A stretch of 19,723 nt of DNA from DATJHM01 sp035493895 (GCA_035493895.1 DATJHM010000155.1:1-19723); one strand, 5' to 3'. Positions 1 to 6,716 are shown, counted from the first letter of the stretch. Translations and numbers: made by a program. Notes: generated by a model from the sequence alone, not told the origin.

Positions 1-5
1 ACCCT

Positions 6-608
6 TTACAGAGATACATGCATAAGAGAGAGCGTGCCCAGGCGCAGCGTATGCAACAAAGAAGGATCGTTGCGCCCTTTGGCTAAGAGCATCACGCCCT
101 CGAAATAGGCAAGTAGCGCCTGAGCAGTGAGCGCAGTATCCAGCGTTGCAGGCACGCTCCCGCTCTCTTTGGCATCCTCGAGCATGCGTTCAATATATTT
201 GAGCCATTCCTGGAAAAAGCGCGCTATACGCGTACGAATCAGCTCGTCCACCGTGCTCATCTCCAGCGTGAGATTGCCTGCGGGACAGCCGCGCATAGAG
301 CCGCTGCTCTGCTTGTAGGCTTGCTGTCCTTCCAGAGTCAGCTCAAAAAAACGCACTATTCGCTCCTGAGGAGGGCTATGATCCAAAAAGATGGGAGCCA
401 GAACGCTCTGCTCAAACCACTGCCACTGGGTCTCGATCGCCGCAAGAACGAGATCCTGCTTGGAAGAGAAAAAATGATAAAAACTGCTTTTGGTCACGCC
501 CGCAGCCACACACAGTTCATCCACACTCACGGCTTCGTAGCTGTGCGCGAAAATCACATTTCTCGCAGCCTCAATCAGCCGCTGTCTGGCATCGCTTGGT
601 CGTCCCAT
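6..608 (-). CDS. TetR/AcrR family transcriptional repressor
   Basis: The 200-residue protein has the TetR layout. An N-terminal helix-turn-helix covers about residues 8-54, with the recognition segment VTKSSFYHFFSSKQDL, and an all-helical ligand-binding and dimerisation domain follows. The segment GCPAGNLTLEM (about residues 107-117) matches the GC-x-x-GN signature seen in the NemR/AcrR-like branch, where a cysteine near the ligand pocket can be redox- or electrophile-sensitive; that function is family knowledge, not shown here. The protein should bind DNA as a dimer and repress itself and/or a neighbour until an effector binds. It lies downstream of the NADH dehydrogenase gene on the same strand, 219 bp away and with its own promoter-like sequence, so it may or may not control that gene. 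The start at 608 gives the full domain; its ribosome binding site (GGGAAGAAG) is weak. The ligand cannot be read from sequence. Confidence 0.93.
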   Translation of the reverse strand: MGRPSDARQRLIEAARNVIFAHSYEAVSVDELCVAAGVTKSSFYHFFSSKQDLVLAAIETQWQWFEQSVLAPIFLDHSPPQERIVRFFELTLEGQQAYKQSSGSMRGCPAGNLTLEMSTVDELIRTRIARFFQEWLKYIERMLEDAKESGSVPATLDTALTAQALLAYFEGVMLLAKGRNDPSLLHTLRLGTLSLMHVSL

Positions 609-656
609 GATCTTCTTCCCGTGCCCTCCTTGTTTCCATTGTGGACCATTTCGTAC

Positions 657-685
657 AGAATATCATGAGAGCATAAAAATGTAAA
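657..685 (-). promoter_or_regulatory. Candidate sigma-70-type promoter for the TetR gene
   Basis: Read on the minus strand, TTTACA (plus-strand 680-685) is followed after exactly 17 nt by TATTCT (plus-strand 657-662), about 50 nt upstream of the TetR start codon. Both hexamers are one or two bases from consensus with ideal spacing. This suggests tetR is transcribed independently of the upstream ndh-type gene. It is a pattern match only. Confidence 0.5.
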
Positions 686-734
686 GGGCGAGATGATCGG
701 TGAGATTCGCGAACGGCATTGTATGCGCAAAGCT

Positions 735-769
735 AATGGCTCCAGCATGCATGTCATGCTAGAGCCATT
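735..769 (-). terminator. Hairpin terminator-like structure downstream of ndh
   Basis: Two 15-nt arms (735-749 and 755-769) are complementary except for one central C/A mismatch, with a 5-nt loop. On the minus strand it follows the NADH dehydrogenase stop codon by about 60 nt and is trailed by TTAGCTTT, a poor U-tract. It most likely ends or attenuates the ndh transcript before tetR. The weak U-tract makes intrinsic termination uncertain. Confidence 0.5.
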
Positions 770-827
770 ATAGTAGTCTTCCAGGAAACGTTATCCCTGT
801 GTAGCGAAGCTCGTTTTGTGAGCGAGA

Positions 828-2219
828 TTAGCCGACTTTTTGTTGTTGCGTAGGCTTTTTGCCATTGCCGGGAGTTGCCTCGCGCATCTGCGTGGTCTTC
901 TCAGCGGTAGGAGGCAGAGCTTGCGTGCGCGTAGAGCTTGTGATGATACGAGCGCGACGATGGTACGTCATATAGGAAGCAATCCACTGCACCATCACGG
1001 CGAAACGATTGTGAAAATCGATCAGGTAGAACACGTGGATGACGAGCCAGAAGACCCAGGCAATAAAGCCAGAAATCTGCACTTTCCCCAGATCCACAAT
1101 CGCATAATTGCGTCCAACCGTCGCCAGATTGCCCTTATTGGTGTAATGGAAGGAGGGGCCGTATTCCTGATTCTGCGTGCGTGCGCTGATTGCCGCGCCA
1201 ACGTAGCGGCCCATCTGCATGGCAGCGGGAGCAACTCCGGGGACGGGCTTGCCATCCTGAGTGACCGAAGCCGTATCGCCAATAACGTAGATCTCCGAAT
1301 GGCCGGGGAGAGAGAGGTCGTCTCCCACTTTCACGCGACCAGCACGGTCTACTTCAGCGCCCAGCCACTGACCAGCCGGAGAGGCCAGCACACCAGCCGT
1401 CCAGAGGATAGTCGCGGCATTAATGCGCTCGCCAGCAACGACGACACCATCGGCATCAATCGACTCCAGCGGGCTATTGACGCGTACATCGACGCCCTGG
1501 CGTACCAGTTCGCGATGAGCGAGAGTAGCAAGCTTTTCCGGGAAAGGTCCAAGAATGCGGGGCAGAGCCTCAATCAGCAGAATATGAGCACTGTTAGGAT
1601 CGATATGCTCAAACTCGTTGTCCAGCGTCTTGTGAGCCATCTCAGCGATCGCTCCAGCCATCTCTACGCCGGTCGGGCCACCGCCCACAATCACGAACGT
1701 CAGGAGCTCCTCAATGCGGCGAGGATCGCTCTCAAGTTCGGCCTCCTCGAATGCAGTCAAAACCTTGCGGCGCAGTTCGCGCGCATCGTCGATCGTTTTC
1801 AGACCAGGGGCGAAAGGCTTCCACTCATCCTGGTGACCGAAATAATTCTCTTTGGCACCTGTAGCGATAACCAGGTAGTCATAAGCAACTGCCTGCTCGC
1901 CCAGGAGGACCAGCCTATTTTCGACATCAATGCCAGTAACCTCTGCAAGCAGCACATTGGCATTTTTCTGATGCTTCAGAACGTGGCGCGTCGTAGCGCA
2001 AATATCTGCCGGAGATAGTGTAGCGGTTGCGACTTGATACAATAGCGGCTGAAAAAGATGATGGTTAGTACGATCGATCACAGTGACGCGCACCGGGGCG
2101 TCTGCCAACCCTTTGGCTGCGCGCAATCCACCAAATCCAGCTCCAATAATGACGACATGAGGCCGTGGATCATTTTTTTTTGTTTTTGCCTGGTCATGTA
2201 ACAATTGTGGTGTTGCCAT
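828..2219 (-). CDS. ndh: Type II NADH:quinone oxidoreductase (NDH-2), FAD-dependent
   Basis: This 463-residue pyridine nucleotide-disulfide oxidoreductase fold carries an N-terminal FAD-binding GAGFGG (residues 26-31), an ATG motif (119-121), and a second dinucleotide-binding GGGPTGVE (179-186) ending in a negatively charged strand terminus (LLIEA, about 214-218), which favours NADH. The flavin-site YVIGDTA (311-317) is followed by APAAMQMGRYV, matching the quinone-site region of NDH-2. A hydrophobic/amphipathic stretch near 375-425 is the usual peripheral membrane anchor. A polar Gln/Thr/Lys-rich tail of about 35 residues is extra. The enzyme passes electrons from cytosolic NADH to membrane quinone without pumping protons. 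It sits upstream of a TetR regulator on the same strand and is preceded by a long AT-rich leader. The start at 2219 is supported by AAAGG 13 nt upstream. Confidence 0.93.
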   Translation of the reverse strand: MATPQLLHDQAKTKKNDPRPHVVIIGAGFGGLRAAKGLADAPVRVTVIDRTNHHLFQPLLYQVATATLSPADICATTRHVLKHQKNANVLLAEVTGIDVENRLVLLGEQAVAYDYLVIATGAKENYFGHQDEWKPFAPGLKTIDDARELRRKVLTAFEEAELESDPRRIEELLTFVIVGGGPTGVEMAGAIAEMAHKTLDNEFEHIDPNSAHILLIEALPRILGPFPEKLATLAHRELVRQGVDVRVNSPLESIDADGVVVAGERINAATILWTAGVLASPAGQWLGAEVDRAGRVKVGDDLSLPGHSEIYVIGDTASVTQDGKPVPGVAPAAMQMGRYVGAAISARTQNQEYGPSFHYTNKGNLATVGRNYAIVDLGKVQISGFIAWVFWLVIHVFYLIDFHNRFAVMVQWIASYMTYHRRARIITSSTRTQALPPTAEKTTQMREATPGNGKKPTQQQKVG

Positions 2220-2221
2220 GT

Positions 2222-2240
2222 GAAAGAAAACCTTTCTTTC
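2222..2240 (-). promoter_or_regulatory. Perfect palindrome covering the ndh ribosome binding site
   Basis: GAAAGAAA (2222-2229) and TTTCTTTC (2233-2240) are perfect inverted copies separated by three bases. In the minus-strand transcript the second arm and spacer contain the AAAGG ribosome binding site of the NADH dehydrogenase. The dyad could be a repressor operator or a weak RNA hairpin hiding the ribosome binding site. A stem made largely of A-U pairs would be only marginally stable, so a protein-binding role is more likely. Confidence 0.4.
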
Positions 2241-2703
2241 TGAGTGGGTGCTCCTAGCCGCTCAGAGTGATGAGGATGTATATTTTTTTTAATTTCCTCA
2301 TTTTATAGAGTATCATATCTGATTATAAACAGATTGCCGTCTCTTTGCTTGTAAAAGCTACACCCTTTAAACAATTTTAGCTATTATGATTGTTGCACTA
2401 TTTCCATAGATAAATAATGCGTGCCTAGTTTATATACTATACCAACATCCTCAGTCCTGTCAATGGCAGAACGCATAATGGCTATGTCAGGGTAGGCTAC
2501 AGCAGGCTGCGAGCATCATGTGGAGCGGGGCGTAGTGATGGTAGTTGCTGGTAAGTACAAAAATATGCTTATATTTAGCTATATGTCGATAGAGCATTTT
2601 GTCGATGTATTTGTGTGTTCACGTGGTGTATACTAGCGACGACGAATGCATCCGAGCTGCACATGTTTTACGGTAGAAACTATGAATGACAGGAAAACGG
2701 GGG
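2241..2703. other. AT-rich divergent intergenic region between ndh and the kinase gene
   Basis: No credible open reading frame is present. On the minus strand TATAAT (plus-strand 2322-2327) is a plausible -10 element for ndh, without a good -35. AACAAT/ATTGTT (2370-2375 and 2389-2394) forms a small dyad upstream of it. On the plus strand TATACT (2629-2634) is a possible -10 for the kinase gene, again with no clear -35. The AT richness fits a divergent promoter region. Nothing else is recognised. Confidence 0.4.
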
Positions 2704-3882
2704 ATGAAGACGATCGAAAATCTAAGCCACGGCGGTCAAATTCGGCGTTTGCGTGAACTGGCAGAAGCGGCACTCAGCTATTATGATCTGGGCAATGCCA
2801 GAATTTCGTTGCTTTCGCGACATGAGAATAGTGTGTTTCAGGTTGTCGCCTCGCCCGTGATACGGCGAACGTTACCTGAGCTCGAACATGCCGATGATGA
2901 CTACTACGAAGAGGTGGGCGAGGAAGAAGAGGACGAGGAGCAGGATACCATGGTCGATGAGCCGGTGCTCGAGCTGAATCAGGCGGTCGTGCCCCTTGAG
3001 CGGCCGACGCGCTTTCGTTATGCCCTGCGTCTCTATACCGAAAACACGATAAGCTCCGCACTACTTTCGTCCGAATTACAGTGGTTGAGCGCCCTGCGCC
3101 GTGATACCGGTCTGCTGGTTCCCGAGCCAGTGCCTGCGCGCAACGGAGCCTTGCTGACGGAGGTGCCGGTAGAAGGGATGCCGCACGCTATTCGTTGCGT
3201 GGTATTCCGCTGGGTTGACGGACGTTTTATCGATGCCAGCCTGACTCCTATCCATCTGGAGCGCGTGGGAGTGCTGATGGCGCGCCTGCATCATCATGCG
3301 CGCACATTTTCGCCGCCTTCCGGCTTTCTCCGTCCACGCTGGGAGCCGAGCTGGATCATTGGCGAAAATTCGGTCATCAATCCTCAATTTGCCAAACATG
3401 CTACAGTCCCCTTTTCCACACATGCTACAGTCCCCCTTTCCACACATGCCAGCAACATCTTGCAGGCCACAGCCCGCAAGATCGAAGCGGAGATACAGAG
3501 CTTGCCACAAGATGCAGAGAACTATGGGCTGATTCATTATGATCTCCAGCAGACAAATTATCTATTTTACAAAGACGAAGCGCGGGCCATTGATTTTAAA
3601 GATTGCTGTTTCGGCTATTATCTTTTTGACATCGCGATCACACTCTCAAGCCTGCTGAACCGTCCAGGGGAGCAGGCGATGAGCGAGGCCTTTTTCCGCG
3701 GATATGCCAGCTTGCGCACACTTCCTCCCCAATGCGAAGAGCGTTTGCCAGCATTTATTGCCATGAGCCTGATAAAGCGGGCCAATCAGCTGCTGCATAC
3801 CAGAGATGCGCAAACCCGTGAGATGGCACCGGAGTGGCTGGCCCACATCATCAACTGGTTAGAGAAGTTTCTTGAGCCATAG
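2704..3882 (+). CDS. APH/choline-kinase-like small-molecule phosphotransferase
   Basis: The bilobal aminoglycoside phosphotransferase (APH, PF01636) fold is recognised by the Brenner-type catalytic loop HYDLQQTN (Asp280 and Asn285 with this start) and the metal-binding IDFKDCCFGYYLFD (Asp297). The adenine-hinge region reads CVVFRWVDG. Family members phosphorylate hydroxyl groups of homoserine, choline, sugars or aminoglycosides; the substrate cannot be deduced. An unusual highly acidic insertion (plus-strand 2890-2950, mostly Asp/Glu) lies between N-lobe strands, and a duplicated HATVP(F/L)ST segment lies in the middle. The start at 2704 is preferred because AGGA lies 9 nt upstream; an in-frame ATG at 2686 would add six residues but has no ribosome binding site. 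The gene overlaps the convergent acetyltransferase gene by 24 bp. Confidence 0.85.
   Translation: MKTIENLSHGGQIRRLRELAEAALSYYDLGNARISLLSRHENSVFQVVASPVIRRTLPELEHADDDYYEEVGEEEEDEEQDTMVDEPVLELNQAVVPLERPTRFRYALRLYTENTISSALLSSELQWLSALRRDTGLLVPEPVPARNGALLTEVPVEGMPHAIRCVVFRWVDGRFIDASLTPIHLERVGVLMARLHHHARTFSPPSGFLRPRWEPSWIIGENSVINPQFAKHATVPFSTHATVPLSTHASNILQATARKIEAEIQSLPQDAENYGLIHYDLQQTNYLFYKDEARAIDFKDCCFGYYLFDIAITLSSLLNRPGEQAMSEAFFRGYASLRTLPPQCEERLPAFIAMSLIKRANQLLHTRDAQTREMAPEWLAHIINWLEKFLEP
3397..3449 (+). repeat. In-frame 24-bp tandem duplication within the kinase gene
   Basis: Positions 3397-3420 and 3421-3444 are two 24-bp copies differing at one base, followed by the first five bases of a third copy. 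They encode two eight-residue units, HATVPFST and HATVPLST, then HAS. The phase (a multiple of three) keeps the frame open. It looks like recent slippage expansion in a surface loop between the ATP-binding and catalytic segments. Confidence 0.85.
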
Positions 3883-4422
3883 GCCCATCAGCAAGACATC
3901 GACATAGACGCCAGGAGCCATCTTAATCTGCTTCGCCAGATACCCTTCTTGTTGAAATCCGAGAGAGCGGTAGAGAGCGATTGCGCGTGCGTTGGTTGCA
4001 AATACCTCTAAATTCAGCTTCTCGATGGACGCTTGTTCCTCTGCCCAGGTGATCAGAGCCTGCAACATGGTGCGACCGAGTCCCTGATCGCGCCAGGCAC
4101 GGCTGATATTGATGCTTAAAGCGCCATGATGTTTCATTCGCTTGCGTGGATCTACATGAAAATTGAGCATACCGAGCAGTTCCGACGCATATTCGGCCAC
4201 AATGACCACATGGCCTGGCGACTCAGTGACATCCTCAAGCCACTCCATCTCCTGATCGGGACTGAAACGAAACTCTTCAGGAGTGGTAATATTAAAATCG
4301 TTTTCGATCAGAATCGTTTTTATCATAGTCACGAGTTGCTCGGCATCATCTGGCTCGGCTGAACGCAGGATGATTTCGCGTCCGCTTTTCACGCGGACGG
4401 AGCGAGGGGAAATAATGCTCAT
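3859..4422 (-). CDS. GNAT family N-acetyltransferase (RimI/RimJ-like)
   Basis: The 187-residue protein covers the whole GNAT fold. Acetyl-CoA-binding motif A reads RDQGLGRTML (residues 111-120), matching the Q/R-x-x-G-x-G/A rule, and is followed by the typical helix and the motif-B ending NARAIALYRSLGFQQEG. It should transfer an acetyl group from acetyl-CoA to an amine, either a protein N-terminus or a small molecule; the acceptor is unknown. The start at 4422 has an excellent AAAGGAG about seven bases upstream. The gene converges on the kinase gene, and its last eight codons lie over the kinase 3' end, so the two mRNAs are complementary there. Confidence 0.92.
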   Translation of the reverse strand: MSIISPRSVRVKSGREIILRSAEPDDAEQLVTMIKTILIENDFNITTPEEFRFSPDQEMEWLEDVTESPGHVVIVAEYASELLGMLNFHVDPRKRMKHHGALSINISRAWRDQGLGRTMLQALITWAEEQASIEKLNLEVFATNARAIALYRSLGFQQEGYLAKQIKMAPGVYVDVLLMGLWLKKLL

Positions 4423-4664
4423 AGAGTGCTCCTTTAAAAAAGAGATATAATGGTTAGATTTCTCTTGAAGCGGCGATGAGACGAGATAAAGCGAAATCTC
4501 CCTGCATTTTATAGCATCGGGGGATGAATAGAAAGAGAAATTTTCCGCGCCGTATTGCGCAGGAGTCTGAAGAGTATACTGGTAAGGATAACGTTGAAAT
4601 ACTCTTTTGTGTGGAGAGGGGAAGCACGGATGGTAGCCAGAAGGATAAGGTACACAAGGCGTAG

Positions 4665-5084
4665 CTATCGCTGTTGAACACGAGAAGCGACTTCCTCCTG
4701 GATCTGCGTATGTTCGCGTTGATCATACGCCGTTCGAGCGTGCGCGACTTCCTGCAAATGCCCGTATGCCCAGACCTTTAGCGCTTTCATTGGTTCTATC
4801 AGCGTCTGTCCCAATGGCGTCAGAGAATACTCGACGACTGGAGGCACGACCGGATAGACAACGCGCTGTACCAGGCCATTGCGTTCCATCGCCCGCAAGG
4901 TCTGCGTTAGCATTTTTTTCGAGATGCCATCGATCCGCTTGAGCAACTGACCAAAACGCATCGTGCCCTCTTCCAATGCATAGATGACCAGGGGCGTCCA
5001 CTGATCAGCGATCAATTCCAGCACGTGCCGCGACAGGCAGTCCGCCCGGAAAATATCAGGGTGTGTTTGTTGCTTAGTTACCAT
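4665..5084 (-). CDS. HxlR family winged-helix transcriptional regulator
   Basis: This 139-residue protein is typical of HxlR regulators: a single winged-helix domain (about residues 15-105) with the signature WTPLVIYALEEGTMRFGQL and the recognition region GISKKMLTQTLRAMERNGL, followed by the wing and dimerisation helix. Cys16 just before the first helix sits where redox-sensing members such as YodB and HypR carry their reactive cysteine, so quinone, aldehyde or disulfide stress sensing is plausible but inferred. It is divergent from the esterase gene, the usual HxlR target arrangement. A dyad overlaps its own start codon and another lies in the shared spacer, implying autoregulation. The ribosome binding site is weak. 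On the minus strand TTGCTA and TATCTT spaced 18 nt are a possible promoter. Confidence 0.93.
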   Translation of the reverse strand: MVTKQQTHPDIFRADCLSRHVLELIADQWTPLVIYALEEGTMRFGQLLKRIDGISKKMLTQTLRAMERNGLVQRVVYPVVPPVVEYSLTPLGQTLIEPMKALKVWAYGHLQEVAHARTAYDQREHTQIQEEVASRVQQR

Positions 5085-5092
5085 AAGGTAAC
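5077..5092. promoter_or_regulatory. Dyad over the HxlR start codon (candidate autoregulatory operator)
   Basis: GTTACC (5077-5082) and GGTAAC (5087-5092) are perfect inverted arms around a 4-base spacer that includes most of the HxlR start codon. HxlR and MarR-like winged-helix dimers bind short dyads of this size. Position over the translation start would let a bound dimer block its own expression. Binding is not demonstrated. Confidence 0.45.
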
Positions 5093-5151
5093 TCTATCAC
5101 TTTCTGGTGCCTTCTTACAAGATACAAGATATTCGGATATAGTAGCAACAA

Positions 5152-5174
5152 GTGATGAGTCATCCGCTCATCAC
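5152..5174. promoter_or_regulatory. Perfect 8-bp-arm dyad between HxlR and the esterase gene
   Basis: GTGATGAG (5152-5159) and CTCATCAC (5167-5174) are perfect inverted arms with a 7-bp spacer. The dyad lies 86 bp before the esterase start and 68 bp before the HxlR start, the natural place for a shared operator. Its sequence differs from the dyad over the HxlR start codon, so at most one of the two may be the HxlR site. Confidence 0.5.
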
Positions 5175-5259
5175 AGAAAATCATCTATGGACGCAAATGA
5201 TATACAAACTTTTGCCTCTTGTTCTTTCAAGTATTCCTGTTAAAAGAGGAGGTTTCCTT

Positions 5260-6174
5260 ATGTCTGGCCCAGAAAGCTTGCAAATTCGCCCTTATTTGTT
5301 GATCAGTAAGAATGCTCCACCCGTACCATTGGCAGAACAGCGCGTCGCCTTTGAATTACTGGTCGAAAACTATGTCGGGCATCCTATCTCATTGCCAGAA
5401 GGGACGCGGGTAGAATCAGTCAATATGGAGGGTGTCCTTGCAGAATGGATACGTCCACCTGAGGCCGATGCAGAACGCGTGTTGCTGTATCTGCATGGTG
5501 GTGCCTATATGCTTGGTTCGTTCACATCGCATCGTGATCTGGTCGCACGCCTCAGCACTGCCTCTGGTATACAAGGCCTGCTGATTGACTATCGTCTCGC
5601 GCCCGAACATGTCTTTCCTGCCGCGCTCGACGATGCGCTGACCGCATATCGTTGGCTGCTTGCGAATGGAACAAAACCAGAGCATATCGTGGTTGGTGGC
5701 GACTCCGCAGGTGGCGGCTTAACGCTAGCATTGCTGCAACTATTGCGCGACAAGAATGTGCCAATGCCAGCAGGAGCAGTGCTCCTTTCGCCGTGGACCG
5801 ACCTCGTGGGCACAGTCGAGAGCAGGACGACGCGAGACGCAGCTGACCCCGTGTTTTCTGGAGAGACGATTAACTTTCTGGCGAGATTCTATCCTGGCAG
5901 CGAAGATGCACACAATCCACTGATTTCTCCTATCAACGCAGACCTCCATGGCTTCCCGCCCCTGTATATTGATGTCGGTCATGACGAGGTGCTTCTGGAT
6001 GACGCCCTGCAAATCGCGGACCATGCCAGAGCCGCGAACGTTCCGGTCGAGCTGACTGTGTGGGATGACATGTGGCACGTCTTCCAGTTATTCGCCTCCA
6101 TCTTGCCCGAAGGGCAGCAATCACTTGAGAACATGGGAAGGTTTATCCACCGCCAAACAAAGTCATCACGTTGA
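5260..6174 (+). CDS. Alpha/beta hydrolase, HSL (type IV) esterase/lipase family
   Basis: The 304-residue protein is an Abhydrolase_3 carboxylesterase. It has the oxyanion-hole motif HGGAY (residues 79-83), the family segment YRLAPEHVFPAALDD, and the nucleophile elbow GDSAGGG with Ser149. The catalytic acid is likely Asp242 in VGHDEVLLDDA and the histidine His273 in MWHVF, so the triad is complete. It should hydrolyse short-chain acyl esters in the cytoplasm; the natural substrate is unknown. The start at 5260 is chosen because AGAGGAGG lies at the right distance; an upstream in-frame ATG at 5152 falls inside the dyad and would add 36 residues unlike any esterase. Divergence from the HxlR gene suggests control by that regulator. 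Confidence 0.93.
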   Translation: MSGPESLQIRPYLLISKNAPPVPLAEQRVAFELLVENYVGHPISLPEGTRVESVNMEGVLAEWIRPPEADAERVLLYLHGGAYMLGSFTSHRDLVARLSTASGIQGLLIDYRLAPEHVFPAALDDALTAYRWLLANGTKPEHIVVGGDSAGGGLTLALLQLLRDKNVPMPAGAVLLSPWTDLVGTVESRTTRDAADPVFSGETINFLARFYPGSEDAHNPLISPINADLHGFPPLYIDVGHDEVLLDDALQIADHARAANVPVELTVWDDMWHVFQLFASILPEGQQSLENMGRFIHRQTKSSR

Positions 6175-6258
6175 TAAAGAGACAAAACGACCGGTCGTAT
6201 ATACATCCTTTTCCAAAGCGATGAACCTGATTGGACAGCAAAGGAGGAACGCCAGATT

Positions 6259-6354
6259 ATGAGATTCTGGCCCTGGTCTCTTTGCATATTGCTGCCGATC
6301 AATGATATGGTAGAGATAGGAGTAAATAAGGGAAATCTCCCATCATTTCCGTAG
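6259..6354 (+). CDS. Possible 31-residue peptide or truncated gene start
   Basis: AAAGGAGG at 6240-6247 is one of the strongest ribosome binding sites in the window, followed after 11 nt by an ATG opening 31 codons. The peptide begins MRFWPWSLCILLPIN, hydrophobic like a small membrane peptide or the start of a signal sequence. It ends inside the left copy of the direct repeat that borders the structured segment. It could be a small membrane peptide, a leader peptide, or a gene start cut by insertion of the structured element. There is no homology evidence. Confidence 0.25.
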   Translation: MRFWPWSLCILLPINDMVEIGVNKGNLPSFP

Positions 6355-6716
6355 CGTCGCTGCTTGTCTGCGACCGGGTCGATGACGAGAATCTCCGATC
6401 GGAGAGCAACCCCGTCGCAGGCAAGCGGCAATGTCACGGAAATAAACCGGTGGGGGCTCGCGGGCTGGGATAAACCGCGGCCCCTACCTGTTATCGAGGG
6501 CAAAAGGGCCGGTGGGGAAACGCAGATCCAGCGTGACGTGATTAACCCTTTCGGCCCTGTATGGATTCTCCCATCAATTTCGTAGTACGCAGGCAAAGGT
6601 CATGGCACACGTTTCTGTGGCAAGCGGAATGGGGGAAGGGCGGAACGCCACGTCTGCGGAGCCTGAGGGATCGAGGGAGTTCGCGGACGCCATTCCGCTG
6701 CGGCTTCATGGCGTCC
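6331..6716. ncRNA. Candidate structured RNA or mobile-element remnant, type unknown
   Basis: This gene-free, relatively GC-rich stretch folds into a chain of strong hairpins. Helix 1 (6345-6443) pairs ATTTCCGT with ACGGAAAT outside, a partly wobble-paired middle, a 13-bp stem (6362-6374/6414-6426, one G-U), GGGT/ACCC and an apical TCTCC-GATC-GGAGA. Helix 2 (6449-6488) is a 13-bp stem with one bulge. Helix 3 pairs 6505-6511 with 6552-6558. A branched domain (6623-6699) has a 9-bp closing stem. Several pairs are G-U on the plus strand (as A/C mismatches on the other), favouring plus-strand RNA as the folded form. It lies between the esterase and DUF3445 genes, unrelated to either. Alternatives are a degenerate insertion sequence end or REP-type repeats. 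I cannot assign an RNA family. Confidence 0.4.
6334..6585 (+). repeat. Imperfect 21-bp direct repeat bracketing the hairpin array
   Basis: Positions 6334-6354 and 6565-6585 share 18 of 21 bases (core TCTCCCATCA followed by a T-rich piece and CGTAG) in direct orientation, 231 bp apart. They enclose helices 1-3 of the structured segment. The left copy overlaps the 5' arm of helix 1. The right copy marks the boundary to the second folded domain. They could be duplicated element ends rather than target-site duplications, being long and imperfect. Confidence 0.6.

Noticed and set aside
840..2018. 392-codon open frame opposite the NADH dehydrogenase gene
   Set aside because: It is antisense to a gene with full conserved motifs, and its protein has no recognisable domain and an atypical composition.
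4454..4726. 90-codon minus-strand frame between the GNAT and HxlR genes
   Set aside because: It overlaps the HxlR 3' end, is Ser/Leu/Arg-rich without any domain, and lacks a ribosome binding site.
6187..6198. Terminator of the esterase gene
   Set aside because: ACGACCGGTCGT is a perfect 12-bp palindrome 13 bp after the stop, but it has no loop and no U-tract. It may be a protein site, and I could not identify a terminator for this gene.
5979..6596. 205-codon minus-strand frame from the esterase 3' end into the structured island
   Set aside because: It mirrors the esterase codons and then runs through the hairpins; there is no ribosome binding site and no domain.
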